The notes under the pieces: model-generated
What the model was told of the DNA's origin: nothing
The model's database searches: none
Seen by the model: the letters and a program-made list of their open reading frames with translations, nothing else
Assembly: GCA_913053665.1 (NCBI GenBank)
Contig: CAJXGR010000085.1
Span: 1 to 10,378 of the forward strand
DNA: 10,378 nucleotides
Source of the DNA: an uncultured Spirochaetia bacterium
GTDB lineage: Bacteria > Spirochaetota > UBA6919
Reading direction: 5' to 3'
Program-made: the position numbers and the translations under genes
Shown here: positions 1 to 6,775 of the stretch, piece after piece
How positions within the stretch are numbered: the first letter of the stretch is position 1
Layout of the letters: each line of letters starts with the position of its first letter

Positions 1-74
1 TCATAATTTGTTTGGTATATCACAGGAATGAGATTATAGGCGTTGATTTCCCATGATGAAGTGTTCATAATCAT

Positions 75-80
75 TGGAGG
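75..80 (+). promoter_or_regulatory. Shine-Dalgarno sequence deciding the start of the cyclodeaminase gene
   Basis: TGGAGG lies five bases before the ATG at 86. The frame is also open back to a TTG at 74, but that codon overlaps the Shine-Dalgarno sequence itself, so the ATG at 86 is the better start. Confidence 0.8.
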
Positions 81-85
81 CTTTT

Positions 86-1309
86 ATGACCCGAGGAAAT
101 CACTATGATTCAATCGTCAGGCTTCATGGACACCTAATTGACTCACTCACCTTGGCAAAGGTCTTTGATGAGATTCTGGATCGCGGGGGGGACTATGAAT
201 CGGAGGAGATCAGCATCGGGCGAACCAAAAAGGATCTCAGTATCGCCAAAATACGCGTCACGGCTCCTGATCCTGAAATCCTGAGCTCGATTCTCAAAAG
301 ACTCCATCAGTTGGGAGCTAGCGTTGAACATGAAGAAGAAATCGTGTTGGAGAAAGCTAAAATGGACGGTGTCTTCCCGGATGGTTTCTACGCTACTACT
401 AATCTGCCCACCGAAGTGTTTTATCAGAGTGAGTGGAGGGCTGTTGAGAATATTGGCATGGATTGCGGTGTAGAATGGGATCATGAGAGATTAAAAGCTT
501 CCTCCATCAAGATGAACGATGTGAAAAAAGATCATGACTATGTGGTAGGAATCCAGGGAATCCGTGTCCAGCCACAGAATGAAGCCATTCATAGCAATAA
601 GTTCAGATTTATGAACAGTGATGTATCCACCGAAAAACCCAAAGGAATATATATTAAACAAATAGCTGAACAGTTGAGAACGATTAAAAACAGTGATGAT
701 GAAGCTATTTTCGTGTGTGGCCCAGCCGTTGTTCATACTGGAGCGAGGGATTATTTGTGCCAATTGATTGAAGGGGGATATGTCCACCGGATATTTGCAG
801 GTAATGCCTTGGCAGTCCATGATATAGAAGCCGCCCTTTATGGCACCTCTTTGGGAGTCTCTCTCGCTGAAGGTTTGAACACAAGTGGCGGCCATCGTAA
901 CCATCTCTATGCTATCAATACAATACGGTCCCTTGGAGGGATCAAGAAGGCTGTCGAACAGGGTATTCTTAAAAATGGCATCATGTATTCTTGTATCAAA
1001 CATGATTGCAGCTTTCTATTAGCCGGCTCTATAAGGGATGATGGGCCACTCCCGGAAGTCATCACAGACGCTGTCCAGGCTCAGTCCATGATGAGAGAGA
1101 AGGTCAAAAAAGCCAAACTGGTCGTCATGCTCTCCACTATGCTTCATTCAATAGCTGTTGGGAACTTACTCCCCGCTAGCGTCCAAACGGTATGTGTGGA
1201 TATATCTCCTTCTACAGTCACTAAATTGATGGATCGAGGGAGTCATCAGGCAATGGGTCTTGTTATGGATGTAGAAGCCTTTTTACATGAGCTTTGTGAG
1301 TATTTGTAA
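86..1309 (+). CDS. Ornithine cyclodeaminase, LOR/SDH (TIGR00300-type) family
   Basis: Predicted 407-residue cytosolic enzyme converting ornithine to proline and ammonia with bound NAD. Residues about 8-100 form the LOR/SDH-type N-terminal domain, starting with the RLHGHLIDS segment (12-20) and ending with FYATTNLPTEV (101-111). The rest is a Rossmann-like domain with family-typical blocks: CGPAVVHTGA (211-220), GNALAVHDIE (239-248), HRNHLYAINTIRSLGG (270-285), AGSIRDDGPLP (313-323) and a C-terminal CVDISPSTVTKLMDRGS stretch (370-386). From memory, this matches archaeal ornithine cyclodeaminase (MMP1218 type) and the C-terminal half of cyanobacterial AgrE/ArgZ; it is unrelated to the mu-crystallin-type cyclodeaminase. 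The neighbouring gene encodes the equivalent of the N-terminal half. The family assignment is firm. The ornithine activity is inferred from family and context, and related proteins are often annotated only as LOR/SDH bifunctional enzyme domain. Confidence 0.88.
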   Translation: MTRGNHYDSIVRLHGHLIDSLTLAKVFDEILDRGGDYESEEISIGRTKKDLSIAKIRVTAPDPEILSSILKRLHQLGASVEHEEEIVLEKAKMDGVFPDGFYATTNLPTEVFYQSEWRAVENIGMDCGVEWDHERLKASSIKMNDVKKDHDYVVGIQGIRVQPQNEAIHSNKFRFMNSDVSTEKPKGIYIKQIAEQLRTIKNSDDEAIFVCGPAVVHTGARDYLCQLIEGGYVHRIFAGNALAVHDIEAALYGTSLGVSLAEGLNTSGGHRNHLYAINTIRSLGGIKKAVEQGILKNGIMYSCIKHDCSFLLAGSIRDDGPLPEVITDAVQAQSMMREKVKKAKLVVMLSTMLHSIAVGNLLPASVQTVCVDISPSTVTKLMDRGSHQAMGLVMDVEAFLHELCEYL

Positions 1310-1318
1310 GGTCCCAGG

Positions 1319-1355
1319 CCCTGTAGGGGCGACCCACCGGGTCACCCCTACAGGG
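1319..1355. repeat. 37-base near-perfect palindrome between the two catabolic genes
   Basis: Left arm CCCTGTAGGGGCGACCC (1319-1335) and right arm GGGTCACCCCTACAGGG (1339-1355) pair at 16 of 17 positions around a three-base loop; the only mismatch is C1330 against A1344. It starts nine bases after the stop codon of the upstream gene. It is much more GC-rich than its surroundings and resembles short GC-rich palindromes (TGTAGGGGCGACC-type) that I recall as dispersed repeats in other bacterial genomes. No T-run follows, so it is not a standard intrinsic terminator. The last bases of the right arm form part of the next gene's ribosome binding site. No second copy is visible in this window. Confidence 0.85.
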
Positions 1356-1358
1356 TGA
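1352..1358 (+). promoter_or_regulatory. Ribosome binding site partly buried in the hairpin
   Basis: AGGGTGA lies six bases before the ATG at 1365 and is the only purine-rich candidate. Its first four bases (1352-1355) belong to the right arm of the preceding palindrome, so the folded RNA would sequester them. Translational coupling or control is an inference. Confidence 0.5.
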
Positions 1359-1364
1359 ATCGTT

Positions 1365-2177
1365 ATGATAAATATATTAATGTGTCGACCAGCTTATTAT
1401 GCTGTCCAGTACAAGATTAACCCGTGGATGGATACCCATATCCAGCCTGATGCTTCTCTTGCCCATCAGCAGTGGGATAATTTGCTGGATCAGTTTAAGA
1501 ATAATGATGTCCAGGTCCATCTTATTGACCCTCAACCTGAACTTCCCGATATGGTCTTCACGGCAAATGCTGGTCTGGTCTTTAACAATACGTTTATTGT
1601 TAGTCGATTTCGCTATCCACAAAGACAGAAAGAAGCTGACTTCTTCCTGAACTGGTTTAAAGAGAGGGATTATGAAATCAGACACCTCCCGGAGCAGTAC
1701 TACTTTGAAGGCGAGGGAGACGCTCTTTTTTTTAAGGATACATTAATCGCTGGTTACCGCTATCGATCAGATATTCACGCTCATCGTTTTATAAGTGAAA
1801 TCATCGAATGCGAAGTCCTATCAGTGGAACTCACCCATCCCAGTTTTTATCATCTGGACACCTGTTTCTGTCCCCTTGATCAAGACTCGGCTCTTTATTA
1901 TCCAGGAGCTTTTGATGCTTATGGAGTCAAAGTATTGGAAAGCGTGATCCCTAATTTAATGGCTGTATCAGATGAAGATGCTCATAATTTCTGCTGTAAC
2001 GCTGTGGTACTTGGAAAGAAGATCATATTAAACCAATGTAGTCATTCCCTAAAAGTCATGTTGGAAGATATGGGCTTTCAGATCACCCAATTGGCGTTTA
2101 ATGAGTTTATAAAAGCGGGTGGGAGTAGTAAATGCATGACTCTCTTCCTCGAAAATCCACGGGACTCCAGGCATTGA
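1365..2177 (+). CDS. argZ: Arginine dihydrolase (amidinotransferase fold), ArgZ/AgrE N-terminal type
   Basis: Predicted 270-residue enzyme turning arginine into ornithine, CO2 and two ammonia. It matches, as I recall it, the N-terminal domain of cyanobacterial ArgZ/AgrE: INPWM (18-22), PDMVFTANAGLV (61-72), FEGEGDALF (114-122), YHLDTCFCPL (162-171), YYPGAFD (178-184) and KAGGSSKCMTL (250-260). N19, N68, H163, D165 and the nucleophile candidate C257 correspond to active-site residues of ArgZ; the Asn in FTANAG is reported to distinguish ArgZ from arginine deiminases, which stop at citrulline. The protein ends just after the catalytic Cys block, where the cyanobacterial protein continues into the cyclodeaminase domain, and that domain is the gene immediately upstream here. 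Alternatives are dimethylarginine dimethylaminohydrolase or another amidinohydrolase, but the partner gene favours arginine dihydrolase. The symbol argZ is borrowed from the fused cyanobacterial protein. Confidence 0.82.
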   Translation: MINILMCRPAYYAVQYKINPWMDTHIQPDASLAHQQWDNLLDQFKNNDVQVHLIDPQPELPDMVFTANAGLVFNNTFIVSRFRYPQRQKEADFFLNWFKERDYEIRHLPEQYYFEGEGDALFFKDTLIAGYRYRSDIHAHRFISEIIECEVLSVELTHPSFYHLDTCFCPLDQDSALYYPGAFDAYGVKVLESVIPNLMAVSDEDAHNFCCNAVVLGKKIILNQCSHSLKVMLEDMGFQITQLAFNEFIKAGGSSKCMTLFLENPRDSRH

Positions 2178-2238
2178 CTTTTTTGGTTTCTCACATTATT
2201 ATTCCATTACACATTACATTTTTATAAGATTCGGGACT

Positions 2239-3615
2239 ATGAAAAATATTATAGATCAACTACCAAAACCCATATCAGAGCTGTTCGACAAAGTCAAAGA
2301 AGCAGGTAGCGAACTCTGGCTCCATGGAGAGACTCTGGCGGATCTCTGCTTTACAGAGACTTTACCTGTTCACTATCAATTAGCGACCTCACTGAGGCAG
2401 GATAAATTAATTGATACCCTTAACATTGCTGTGTCGGACATAAATCCTAAGTGGCCTGAAATCGTTTTGTATTATCAGAAAGGAAAGTTTCATGCATTAA
2501 CTAAGGATTTTCTTCCTGAGTCACTGGACGAAGCTTATTATATTGAGATAAGGTCTTATGAAGGGGATTTTGTATCAAGCCTGAATGATTTACCCTTTTC
2601 TATAGACCGTTTGGCTTGGGATTCAAATACTCTTTACCATCACAGTGAAGTGGAACAGGATTTCAGGGATAGAAAAATCTATCTCTCTCAGCAAAGTCGA
2701 TCCAATACGTCAAAGAACCTCTTGGATTTATTTAGACTGGCTCGTTACGTGGTTAAGTATGACCTTACGGAAACAGAACCTCTTTATCCTTCTGTTGAAA
2801 AGAAAAAATACAAGAAAATGCCTGGTTCCTATGGCTGGAAAAAGGAATTCATAAGACTATTAGAATTACCCCGCCCCAGCAAGTGTTTTGAGTGCCTTAG
2901 AGAATGGGGAATACTTTCACACTTTTTTGAGGAATTACTAGAAGGCTACGGCGTTATTCAGAACGAGTTTCATGAATATGATGTCTATTATCACAGCCTG
3001 ACAGCTTGTGATTCAGCACTAAAGAACGAACCTCTCATCAGGATGGGAGCGTTGTTTCACGATATTGGCAAGCCCAGATCCAGGCGTCTCATTGTCAAAG
3101 AAGCCTCACAAAGCAGTAAGAATGTGTTTTACGACCATGAAAACATCGGTTCACGCATGACGTATCAGATCCTTAAAAAGTTTGGCTTCTCTCATGACAC
3201 TGTGATCACTGTATCCAAACTGGTACGCCTCCACATGTTTCATTATACCACAGAATGGACGGATAGTGCCGTCAGAAGGCTTATTAGAAAAGCAAATATA
3301 GATCTTCCCAACTTGTTTAAGCTTCGCAAAGCAGATCGTCTGGGTAGTGGAAAGAAAGGCGCTGAGTCCAAGGCTATTCAAAGACTGGAAAAGAGAATCA
3401 AGCACATTCAAGATATAGAAAGCCGTATGACAGTGAAGGACTTGGCAATCGATGGTCATGATATGATGGAACATTTTGGCTTATCCCCTGGACCCGTCAT
3501 TGGTCAGCTTCTTAATTACCTTTTAACCCTTGTTGAGGCCGACACAAAAAAAAATCAGCGTGATGCTTTACTATCCTACGCAGATAATTGGCTTAGAGAA
3601 GTTAAAGTAAGCTAG
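2239..3615 (+). CDS. CCA-adding-enzyme-like protein with degenerate nucleotidyltransferase head and intact HD domain
   Basis: The 458-residue protein follows the layout of bacterial CCA-adding enzymes/poly(A) polymerases with an HD domain. The head appears catalytically dead. Where active enzymes have GG-x-VRD followed by a DxD, this one has GETLAD (30-35) and HYQLATS (45-51), so the metal-binding aspartates are missing. The later RRDFTINA-like segment reads LNDLPFSIDRLAWD (115-128). The neck keeps a LLDLFRLARY helix (161-170). The HD phosphohydrolase part looks complete: H252, H274-D275 in HDIGKP, H300 in YDHENIG, and D366 in RKADRLG. The C-terminus retains the DLAIDGHDMMEHFGLSPGP block (401-419). 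It probably does not add CCA. A metal-dependent phosphohydrolase or RNA-binding role is possible, with the substrate unknown. The start has only a weak GGGA upstream. It lies between arginine genes without an obvious functional link. Confidence 0.75.
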   Translation: MKNIIDQLPKPISELFDKVKEAGSELWLHGETLADLCFTETLPVHYQLATSLRQDKLIDTLNIAVSDINPKWPEIVLYYQKGKFHALTKDFLPESLDEAYYIEIRSYEGDFVSSLNDLPFSIDRLAWDSNTLYHHSEVEQDFRDRKIYLSQQSRSNTSKNLLDLFRLARYVVKYDLTETEPLYPSVEKKKYKKMPGSYGWKKEFIRLLELPRPSKCFECLREWGILSHFFEELLEGYGVIQNEFHEYDVYYHSLTACDSALKNEPLIRMGALFHDIGKPRSRRLIVKEASQSSKNVFYDHENIGSRMTYQILKKFGFSHDTVITVSKLVRLHMFHYTTEWTDSAVRRLIRKANIDLPNLFKLRKADRLGSGKKGAESKAIQRLEKRIKHIQDIESRMTVKDLAIDGHDMMEHFGLSPGPVIGQLLNYLLTLVEADTKKNQRDALLSYADNWLREVKVS

Positions 3616-3647
3616 TCTAGCAATATATGTACTTTGCAAATATCCAC

Positions 3648-3676
3648 TTGCTAATTGTCACAGATCATATTATATT
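3648..3676 (+). promoter_or_regulatory. Candidate sigma-70 promoter for the argBDF run
   Basis: TTGCTA (3648-3653) and TATATT (3671-3676) are separated by 17 bases and match the -35 and -10 consensus at 4/6 and 5/6 positions. They lie in the 127-base AT-rich gap before argB, the largest gap between complete genes here. Transcription would start about 60 bases before the argB ATG. I found no convincing ArgR box. This is a motif match only. Confidence 0.4.
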
Positions 3677-3742
3677 TGTAGATTCTTTTGGATAATGAAA
3701 TCGCACTGTATTACATAATTAACCCTTTACAGGTCATCTTTT

Positions 3743-4609
3743 ATGGACAAACTCATCGAGAAGGCACAGATACTAAGTGAAGCCCTCCCATACATTAAGA
3801 AGTTTTACGGGACGACAATGGTCATTAAGTACGGCGGAAGCGCCATGATCGATGCAAAGCTTAAAGAGACCGTCATTCAGGATATCGTCCTGATGAAGTA
3901 CGTGGGCATCAATCCCGTAGTGGTTCACGGAGGCGGCAATCACATCAGTGACTTAATGAAACGCCTTGGCAAAGAAGTTGTTTTCCTTGACGGCCTTCGA
4001 GTCACGGATAAAGAAACAATGGACATCACAGAAATGGTTCTAACAGGAGCCGTCAATAAAGAGATTGTCTCTCTCATTAATCTAGAAGGGGCTAAGGCGG
4101 TAGGGATTTCCGGGAAGGATGGAATGCTTATTCAGGCAAGTAAAAAGGTTCAAAGTGATAATAAGGATTACGGCTTCGTCGGTCAGATCACTAAGATAAA
4201 CCCAAAGATCATTGAAGTATTGGCCCAAGAAGGTTTTATACCTGTTATTTCCCCTATTGGATTTTCAGAGGATGGTCATACATATAACATAAACGCTGAT
4301 ATTGTAGCTGGAGAGATTGCTGGGGCTTTAAATGCCAGTAAGTTAATTCTACTCACTGATGTAAGAGGCGTATGTCGGGATATGAAGGATGAGTCCACTT
4401 TAATATCCACCCTGAAAATCTCCGATCTCCCCTCACTTAAAGCAGAAGGAATCATTTCAGACGGAATGCTTCCCAAAATGGACTCTTGTATAAAGGCGTT
4501 TGAAACAGGCGTTGAGAAAATACATCTTATTGATGGACGGATAGAACATTCTATTCTATTGGAACTTTTTACAGAAGGTGGAATAGGAACGGAAATCCTA
4601 AGAGGATAA
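3743..4609 (+). CDS. argB: Acetylglutamate kinase
   Basis: Phosphorylates N-acetylglutamate with ATP, the second step of arginine synthesis, in the cytosol. The 288-residue length is typical of the amino acid kinase family. Visible motifs are VIKYGGSAM (27-35) with phosphate-binding K29, the VHGGGNHIS substrate loop (61-69), GLRVTD with R86, YNINAD (181-186), LLTDVRGV (203-210) and MLPKM with the conserved K245. The first 22 residues form the extra N-terminal helix (AQILSEALPYIKKFYG) found in hexameric, arginine-inhibited enzymes and absent from arginine-insensitive E. coli-type enzymes. With the C-terminal EGGIGTEI segment (278-285), this suggests feedback inhibition by arginine; control by PII protein is possible but cannot be read from sequence. 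A weak AGG (3731-3733) serves as ribosome binding site. It is first in a run with argD nine bases downstream. Confidence 0.96.
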   Translation: MDKLIEKAQILSEALPYIKKFYGTTMVIKYGGSAMIDAKLKETVIQDIVLMKYVGINPVVVHGGGNHISDLMKRLGKEVVFLDGLRVTDKETMDITEMVLTGAVNKEIVSLINLEGAKAVGISGKDGMLIQASKKVQSDNKDYGFVGQITKINPKIIEVLAQEGFIPVISPIGFSEDGHTYNINADIVAGEIAGALNASKLILLTDVRGVCRDMKDESTLISTLKISDLPSLKAEGIISDGMLPKMDSCIKAFETGVEKIHLIDGRIEHSILLELFTEGGIGTEILRG

Positions 4610-4612
4610 GGA
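4608..4612 (+). promoter_or_regulatory. Shine-Dalgarno sequence deciding the argD start
   Basis: AAGGA overlaps the last bases of the argB stop codon and lies six bases before the ATG at 4619. The frame is open from a TTG at 4613, but that codon is too close to this site, so 4619 is preferred. The overlap implies coupled translation of argB and argD. Confidence 0.75.
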
Positions 4613-4618
4613 TTGATT

Positions 4619-5812
4619 ATGACCCATGAGGACATCATGAAACAAGATCAGGACTATGTTTTACATACCTACAACCGCTACGATGTTGCTTTGGTACGGG
4701 GAAAGGGTGCTTATGTCTATGATACAAACGGAAAGGAATACCTGGACTTTCTGGCTGGTATTAGTGTCTGTAATTTCGGCCACTGCAACCCGACCATTAA
4801 TCAGGCTGTCAAAGAGCAATTAGATACTTTAGTCCATACATCCAATCTCTACTATACTGAGAATCAGGGGGAATTAGCCCGACGTATATCTGAGATCTCT
4901 TTTCCAGGCAAGACATTCTTTGGTAATAGCGGGACGGAAGCCAATGAGGCCGCCTTAAAACTCTGTCGTTACCGTGGAAACAAGATTCATAAAGATAAGT
5001 ACGTCATCCTGTCCCTGAAAGGGTCATTCCATGGACGATCTACCGGGTCTTTAGCCCTCACAGGTCAAGCAAAACATCAAGAGGGCTTTGAGCCTCTCTT
5101 GCCCGGCATATATCATGTAGAAGCTAATAATATCAAGGACTTAGAGGATCATTTCAATCAAAATGTTGCAGGAATATTCCTTGAGCCGATTCAAGGGGAA
5201 AGCGGAATACACCCTCTCACAAAAGACTTTGCTCGAAGAACACGAGAACTTTGCGATCAGTACGATGCTTTACTCATTATGGATGAGATACAAACCGGCT
5301 TAGGTCGTACTGGTAAGTATTTTGGCTATGAACATTACCCTATCGTGCCGGATGGATTTACTCTTGCCAAATCCTTGGCCAATGGTATCCCTATAGGAGC
5401 CTTCCACATAGATAATAAGTTCAAAGATGATTTACCACCCGGCAAACACGCCTCTACCTTTGGCGGCAACCCCTTAGCCATGCGGGCCGGGATTGAAGTG
5501 ATGAAAATCCTGACCGATGGGTTGTTAGATCAGATCAATGATACGAGTCAGGCCCTTTTTGGTATCTTAGAGCAACTTAAGGCTGAGTATAGCTTTATCA
5601 CGGAAGTCAGAGGATTCGGTCTCATGATAGCTTTAGAGTTGTCAATCAGTGGAATCGATGTGCTAAAGAAATGCCATGAGGAGGGACTATTGTGTAATGC
5701 CATTGGAGAACACATAATAAGATTCTTGCCTCCACTAACATTGACTCAAAAAGAAACTCAACTCTTTAGTGAGAAAATGAACCGAGTCTTCTCCCATTTC
5801 AAGGGGGTATAG
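4619..5812 (+). CDS. argD: Acetylornithine aminotransferase
   Basis: PLP-dependent class III aminotransferase of 397 residues that makes N-acetylornithine from N-acetylglutamate semialdehyde and glutamate. Family motifs are the FLAGISVCNFGH entry block (44-55), FFGNSGTEANEAALKL (100-115) for phosphate binding, SFHGR (136-140), the cofactor aspartate in MDEIQTGLGRTG (D222), the Schiff-base lysine K251 in TLAKSLANGIPIGA, and HASTFGGNPLA (277-287). Length and motifs are complete. The class also contains ornithine, GABA and succinylornithine aminotransferases; the position between argB and argF makes the acetylornithine role by far the likeliest. If the downstream carbamoyltransferase used acetyl- or succinylornithine, the acyl group preferred here would follow suit. 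Confidence 0.94.
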   Translation: MTHEDIMKQDQDYVLHTYNRYDVALVRGKGAYVYDTNGKEYLDFLAGISVCNFGHCNPTINQAVKEQLDTLVHTSNLYYTENQGELARRISEISFPGKTFFGNSGTEANEAALKLCRYRGNKIHKDKYVILSLKGSFHGRSTGSLALTGQAKHQEGFEPLLPGIYHVEANNIKDLEDHFNQNVAGIFLEPIQGESGIHPLTKDFARRTRELCDQYDALLIMDEIQTGLGRTGKYFGYEHYPIVPDGFTLAKSLANGIPIGAFHIDNKFKDDLPPGKHASTFGGNPLAMRAGIEVMKILTDGLLDQINDTSQALFGILEQLKAEYSFITEVRGFGLMIALELSISGIDVLKKCHEEGLLCNAIGEHIIRFLPPLTLTQKETQLFSEKMNRVFSHFKGV

Positions 5813-5815
5813 TCA

Positions 5816-6730
5816 ATGCATCTGCTATCACTCAAAGAATGGGATGGTGATCTCATTAAAAGTGTTATTGACAAAGCCATATATATAAAAAACCATCAGG
5901 ATGAGTTCCACGATCCTCTTAAGTTCAAGTCTCTGGCGATGCTCTTTCAGAAAACATCCACCAGAACACGGGTCTCCTTTGAAGTTGGAATGACTCAACT
6001 GGGAGGGCATGCTCTATACATTGATTGGAAGGATAGCAACTTCACACTTGCTGATATACGGGATGAAGTACGCTATCTATCCAGAAACGTTGATCTGATC
6101 ATGGCACGCTTATTAACTTATAAGGATGTTCTTCTGCTAGCCAATCATTCAAAGGTTCCTGTGATTAATGGATGTTGTGAAACATACCACCCCTGTCAAA
6201 TCCTGACTGACCTTATGACTATCCAGGAAAAGACAGGTCGCCTTGAGGATGTGAATGTGGTCTACACAGGGGTTCATAATAATGTATGCAACTCCTTTAT
6301 TCTTGGAGCTGATAAAGTGGGGCTGAATCTAACTTTAGTGACACCGGATGTTCATACTCCTGCTGTGGATGAGGAGGTAATGGAAATTGTCAAGGAAAGT
6401 CCCAGAATCTCTAAAAAGGATAACCTAAAAGAAGCTGTTCAAGAGGCTGATTTCGTATATACCGATAGTTGGGTCGATATGGAGTACTTCCTTGATCCCG
6501 CTTATGAGAAAGAAAAGCAACGGCGTGTAGATCTCATGACTCCCTGCCAGATCAATAAAGAAAATATGGAAGGAAGTCATGCCTTTATCATGCATGATAT
6601 GCCCATTCATGAAGGTTATGAGATCACCAGAGAGATGATTGAGAGTGATAAATCTCTCATCTTTGAGCAAAGTGAAAACAGATTGCATGCTCAGAAGGCC
6701 GTGATGCTTAAACTACTCAACTATTTCTAA
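5816..6730 (+). CDS. argF: Ornithine carbamoyltransferase family enzyme with altered ornithine-binding motifs
   Basis: A 304-residue transcarbamylase expected to transfer the carbamoyl group from carbamoyl phosphate to ornithine, giving citrulline. The carbamoyl-phosphate half is canonical: STRTR (48-52) inside FQKTSTRTRVSFEVG and HPCQ (125-128). HNNVCNSF (154-161) matches the NN block of ornithine enzymes. The second-substrate half is unusual. The loop normally reading WVSMG is WVDME (219-223), and the catalytic HCLP block is HDMP (260-263), replacing the family's cysteine by aspartate. The tail ENRLHAQKAVM (287-297) is normal. It starts three bases after the argD stop, with AAGGGGG (5801-5807) as a strong ribosome binding site inside argD's end. 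Context says arginine synthesis. A shifted substrate (acyl-ornithine or another amine) cannot be excluded. Confidence 0.85.
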   Translation: MHLLSLKEWDGDLIKSVIDKAIYIKNHQDEFHDPLKFKSLAMLFQKTSTRTRVSFEVGMTQLGGHALYIDWKDSNFTLADIRDEVRYLSRNVDLIMARLLTYKDVLLLANHSKVPVINGCCETYHPCQILTDLMTIQEKTGRLEDVNVVYTGVHNNVCNSFILGADKVGLNLTLVTPDVHTPAVDEEVMEIVKESPRISKKDNLKEAVQEADFVYTDSWVDMEYFLDPAYEKEKQRRVDLMTPCQINKENMEGSHAFIMHDMPIHEGYEITREMIESDKSLIFEQSENRLHAQKAVMLKLLNYF

Positions 6731-6775
6731 GTGAATACTATGTTCTGAATATCTTTTCAATGCTTTGGAGTTATA

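Noticed and set aside
12..40. Possible promoter TTGGTA - 17 bases - TATAGG before the first gene
   Set aside because: Both boxes match at only four of six positions, and the sequence further upstream is outside the window, so it may be the end of another transcript or gene.
143..1003. Two open frames on the minus strand opposite the cyclodeaminase gene
   Set aside because: They lie entirely antisense to a well-conserved protein, show no recognisable motif and lack ribosome binding sites; they are shadows.
1319..1360. Intrinsic terminator after the cyclodeaminase gene
   Set aside because: The stem is strong, but the bases after it are GTGAATCG with no T-run, and the next gene in the same direction begins ten bases later.
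3611..3621. Small palindrome GCTAG-T-CTAGC at the end of the HD-domain gene
   Set aside because: The five-base stem with a one-base loop cannot fold well and has no T-run; it is likely chance.
5816..6730. Aspartate carbamoyltransferase as identity for the argF gene
   Set aside because: Aspartate enzymes have HPLPR at the HCLP site, whereas the NN block, the HPCQ context and the ENRLHAQKAVM tail are of the ornithine type, and the gene follows argB and argD.
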